A stretch of DNA of 15,321 bases from Gammaproteobacteria bacterium (GTDB lineage Bacteria > Pseudomonadota > Gammaproteobacteria > UBA9214). The stretch is taken from the NCBI GenBank assembly GCA_029864225.1, contig JAOTTU010000033.1:1-15321 (forward strand). Reading direction: 5' to 3'. Both the position numbers and the translations under genes were made by a program. Below are positions 13,444-15,321 of the stretch, one piece after another. Within the stretch, counting starts at the first letter, position 1. Each line of letters opens with the position of its first letter. Under the pieces are notes generated by a model that made no database searches, was not told where the DNA came from, and saw only the letters and a program-made list of their open reading frames with translations.

Positions 13444-15078
13444 ATGCGACCGAAAACCCTGAAGTTCAAGGTCAGTGCATACGTGGCTATCTCCCTGATT
13501 GTGGTGATGCTTGTATTCACCCTGCTGGTCATCCGCTATCAGCGAACCGAACTCCTCCATGAGGCCGTGAGACATGTCAATCAGCTCTCCGAAGTGATTA
13601 TCAAGAGCACCCGTTTTGCCATGCTTCAGAATCAGCCTGACTATGTCAGCAGTATCATCCAGGATGTAAGCAAACAGAAGGGCATCGCCAAGGTCAGGGT
13701 ACTTAACAAGGACGGGGAAATCACCCACTCGACTTACCTGCCCGAACTTGGACTGACAGTAGACCGGAAAGCCGAAGGCTGTTTCCAATGTCACAAGGGC
13801 GAGACGCCTTCGTGTTGTATAGAGAGGGGGGACGAGGGGCGTGTTTTCACTGCGGCGGATGGTGGACGTCTGTTGGGCAGCATGTCGGTGATCCGTAATG
13901 AGCCGTCGTGCTATACCGCCGCCTGCCATGAGCACAATAAAGGCCAGTCGGTCCTCGGTGTTCTGGATATCGTCTACTCGCTCGATGAGATTGACCGGGC
14001 CATGTGGAAAAATACCATTACTATCGTCATCTTTTCCCTGGGCTTCATTATCATTTCATCGCTTCTCGTAGGCGTTTTTGTGCGCCGCCTGGTCTACACG
14101 CCCTTGCATGATCTGGAAGCCGGGGCCAAGAGGCTCCGCTCGGGAAATCTGGAACAACTGATCCCGGTGCGAAGTGATGACGAGTGCGGCCAGCTGGCGA
14201 CCTCATTTAACACCATGACAGTGGCCCTGAAGAATTCCCGGGTGGAGTTGCAGGAATTGGCCCGCACCCTGGAGGAGAAAGTGGAAGATAGGACCAGGCA
14301 ACTCCGCATCTCGCAGGCCGAGACCGCGCGTGGGGAAAAACTGGCCTCCGTTGGGTTGCTCGCCGCGGGTATTGCTCATGAGCTCAATAACCCGTTGACC
14401 GGCATCCTCACCTTCTCGCACCTTATCCGGAAAAAATTCCCTGACGAAAGCCAGGAGGCGGAAGACATGGACCTCGTCATCCGGGAAACCAAACGCTGTG
14501 CCACCATTATCCGGCGGCTTCTCGATTTCGCCCGTGAAAAAGCCCAGGAAATGAAGTTTGCCGACATCAACCAAATCATAGAAAACACGGCGCATTTGAT
14601 CGAATGGCCGGCGCATCTGTCCGACATTGCAATCAGCATGGACCTCGAGCCTGACCTGCCACCGGTCTGGGTGGACGAAGACCTGATCAGTCAGGTCATC
14701 CTGAACATGCTCACCAACGCCCAGCATGCCATCGCGGAAAAAGGCAGCATCACCCTGCGCAGCCGACTCACTCCGATAGCGGATGGTGCTGAACCGGACA
14801 CCGATTCCGTGCCCATGGTGCAGATCTCGATCATCGATACCGGCTGCGGGATCCCGGAGCAGGATCTGCAGCGTATTTTCGATCCGTTCTTCACCACCAA
14901 GGAAGTAGGCAGGGGTACGGGACTGGGACTGTCTATCAGTTATGGTATCGTCACGTCCCATGGCGGCACAATTGAAGTGGAAAGTACTGTTGGCAAGGGA
15001 ACCACCTTCCGGATTAATCTGCCCATCAATCCGCGCAATCAGGATGCGGCGGAAACAGTTAATGGGGGAGGAGAATGA
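13444..15078 (+). CDS. Membrane histidine kinase with periplasmic heme-type CxxCH motifs
   Basis: A 544-residue sensor kinase. Helix 1 (about 11-30) and helix 2 (about 191-213) bracket a periplasmic sensor. This holds Cys113-FQ-Cys116-His117 (CxxCH) and Cys156-YTAA-Cys161-His162 (CX4CH), both c-type heme attachment patterns, plus a Cys124-Cys125 pair. A HAMP domain (about 214-266) and coiled linker lead to HisKA with phospho-acceptor His312 in AHELNNP. The HATPase follows, with N box NMLTNAQHAI, G1 DTGCGIP, F box FDPFFTTK and G2 GRGTGLGLS. The HELNNP and FFTTK forms are typical of NtrB-like kinases. Redox, oxygen or NO sensing through heme is inference. The start is set by the basic N-terminus and first helix. 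It is coupled to the next gene by an ATGA overlap. Confidence 0.92.
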   Translation: MRPKTLKFKVSAYVAISLIVVMLVFTLLVIRYQRTELLHEAVRHVNQLSEVIIKSTRFAMLQNQPDYVSSIIQDVSKQKGIAKVRVLNKDGEITHSTYLPELGLTVDRKAEGCFQCHKGETPSCCIERGDEGRVFTAADGGRLLGSMSVIRNEPSCYTAACHEHNKGQSVLGVLDIVYSLDEIDRAMWKNTITIVIFSLGFIIISSLLVGVFVRRLVYTPLHDLEAGAKRLRSGNLEQLIPVRSDDECGQLATSFNTMTVALKNSRVELQELARTLEEKVEDRTRQLRISQAETARGEKLASVGLLAAGIAHELNNPLTGILTFSHLIRKKFPDESQEAEDMDLVIRETKRCATIIRRLLDFAREKAQEMKFADINQIIENTAHLIEWPAHLSDIAISMDLEPDLPPVWVDEDLISQVILNMLTNAQHAIAEKGSITLRSRLTPIADGAEPDTDSVPMVQISIIDTGCGIPEQDLQRIFDPFFTTKEVGRGTGLGLSISYGIVTSHGGTIEVESTVGKGTTFRINLPINPRNQDAAETVNGGGE

Positions 15079-15321
15079 GCGGCAGGATATTGATCGTTGA
15101 CGATGAGGAAATAGTCCGGAGGAGTTGTCTGCGAATTCTGGGCAATGGCGACTACGAGGTGGAGGCCGTACAGGACGGCCTGGAGGCTCTGAGAAAAATC
15201 GAAGCAAGCGATTACGATGTACTCATCCTGGATATCATGATGCCGAATATCGATGGTATGGAAGTGCTCCGAAGAGCGAAGGAGACGCACCCGGACATCG
15301 ACATCATCATGATCACCGGAC
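15075..15321 (+). CDS. Response regulator receiver domain (3' partial)
   Basis: The first 82 residues of a response regulator, cut by the window end. The receiver shows the acidic pocket DDEE (Asp9, Asp10), phospho-acceptor Asp53 in LILDIMMP, and the switch Thr in IMITG. ATG overlaps the kinase stop (ATGA), and GGGGGAGGAG gives a strong ribosome site, so it is the cognate partner. The sequence style (RILIVDDEEIVRRS) is compatible with NtrC-like or single-domain regulators; the output domain is outside the window. Confidence 0.92.
   Translation, partial: MSGRILIVDDEEIVRRSCLRILGNGDYEVEAVQDGLEALRKIEASDYDVLILDIMMPNIDGMEVLRRAKETHPDIDIIMITG

Overview
The window looks like chromosomal DNA of a gammaproteobacterium. 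The lineage call is an inference from protein style: a TrxC-type thioredoxin, a CbpA/CbpM pair and a DegP/DegQ-like protease. Two well-kept blocks flank a mosaic middle. Bases 1-6087 hold the downstream half of an Mrp/Mnh-type cation/proton antiporter operon: an MbhE-like domain fused in frame to MnhB, then MnhC, an MnhD-like pump subunit, a second MnhD-like subunit, a small two-helix membrane protein, and a third antiporter-like subunit. Genes overlap or nearly abut, so this is one transcription unit entering from upstream.

Bases 6088-13443 are an accessory, partly decayed region built around protein-quality-control genes. A truncated IstB relic (IS21 family, minus strand) borders it on the left. 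A good sigma-32-like promoter follows, driving hsp20 - htrA - dnaJ/cbpA - cbpM - trxC - a broken YafJ-type glutamine amidotransferase. A patatin-like phospholipase gene converges on that operon and shares its stop-codon bases with the amidotransferase relic. Divergent from the phospholipase is an orphan groES without groEL. On the right are an internally deleted IS91-type transposase relic and a degraded open frame that may be a former redoxin. The layout resembles in spirit the mobile stress-tolerance islands that combine sHsp20, thioredoxin and DegP, although ClpK, YfdX and HdeD are not seen here.

Decay is the striking theme. htrA and groES each carry one apparent single-base deletion. The amidotransferase has a large internal deletion, an extra T and a 10-bp tandem duplication. 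Both transposases are fragments. hsp20, dnaJ, cbpM, trxC and the patatin gene are intact. Whether the single-base lesions are real or sequencing errors cannot be told from the sequence alone.

Bases 13444-15321 carry a two-component system. The membrane histidine kinase has CxxCH and CX4CH motifs in its periplasmic sensor, suggesting heme or redox sensing. Its response regulator overlaps it by four bases and runs off the window. No wholly new system is claimed; the best leads are the decaying stress island, its heat-shock promoter, the paired stem-loops at its edges and the heme-motif kinase.
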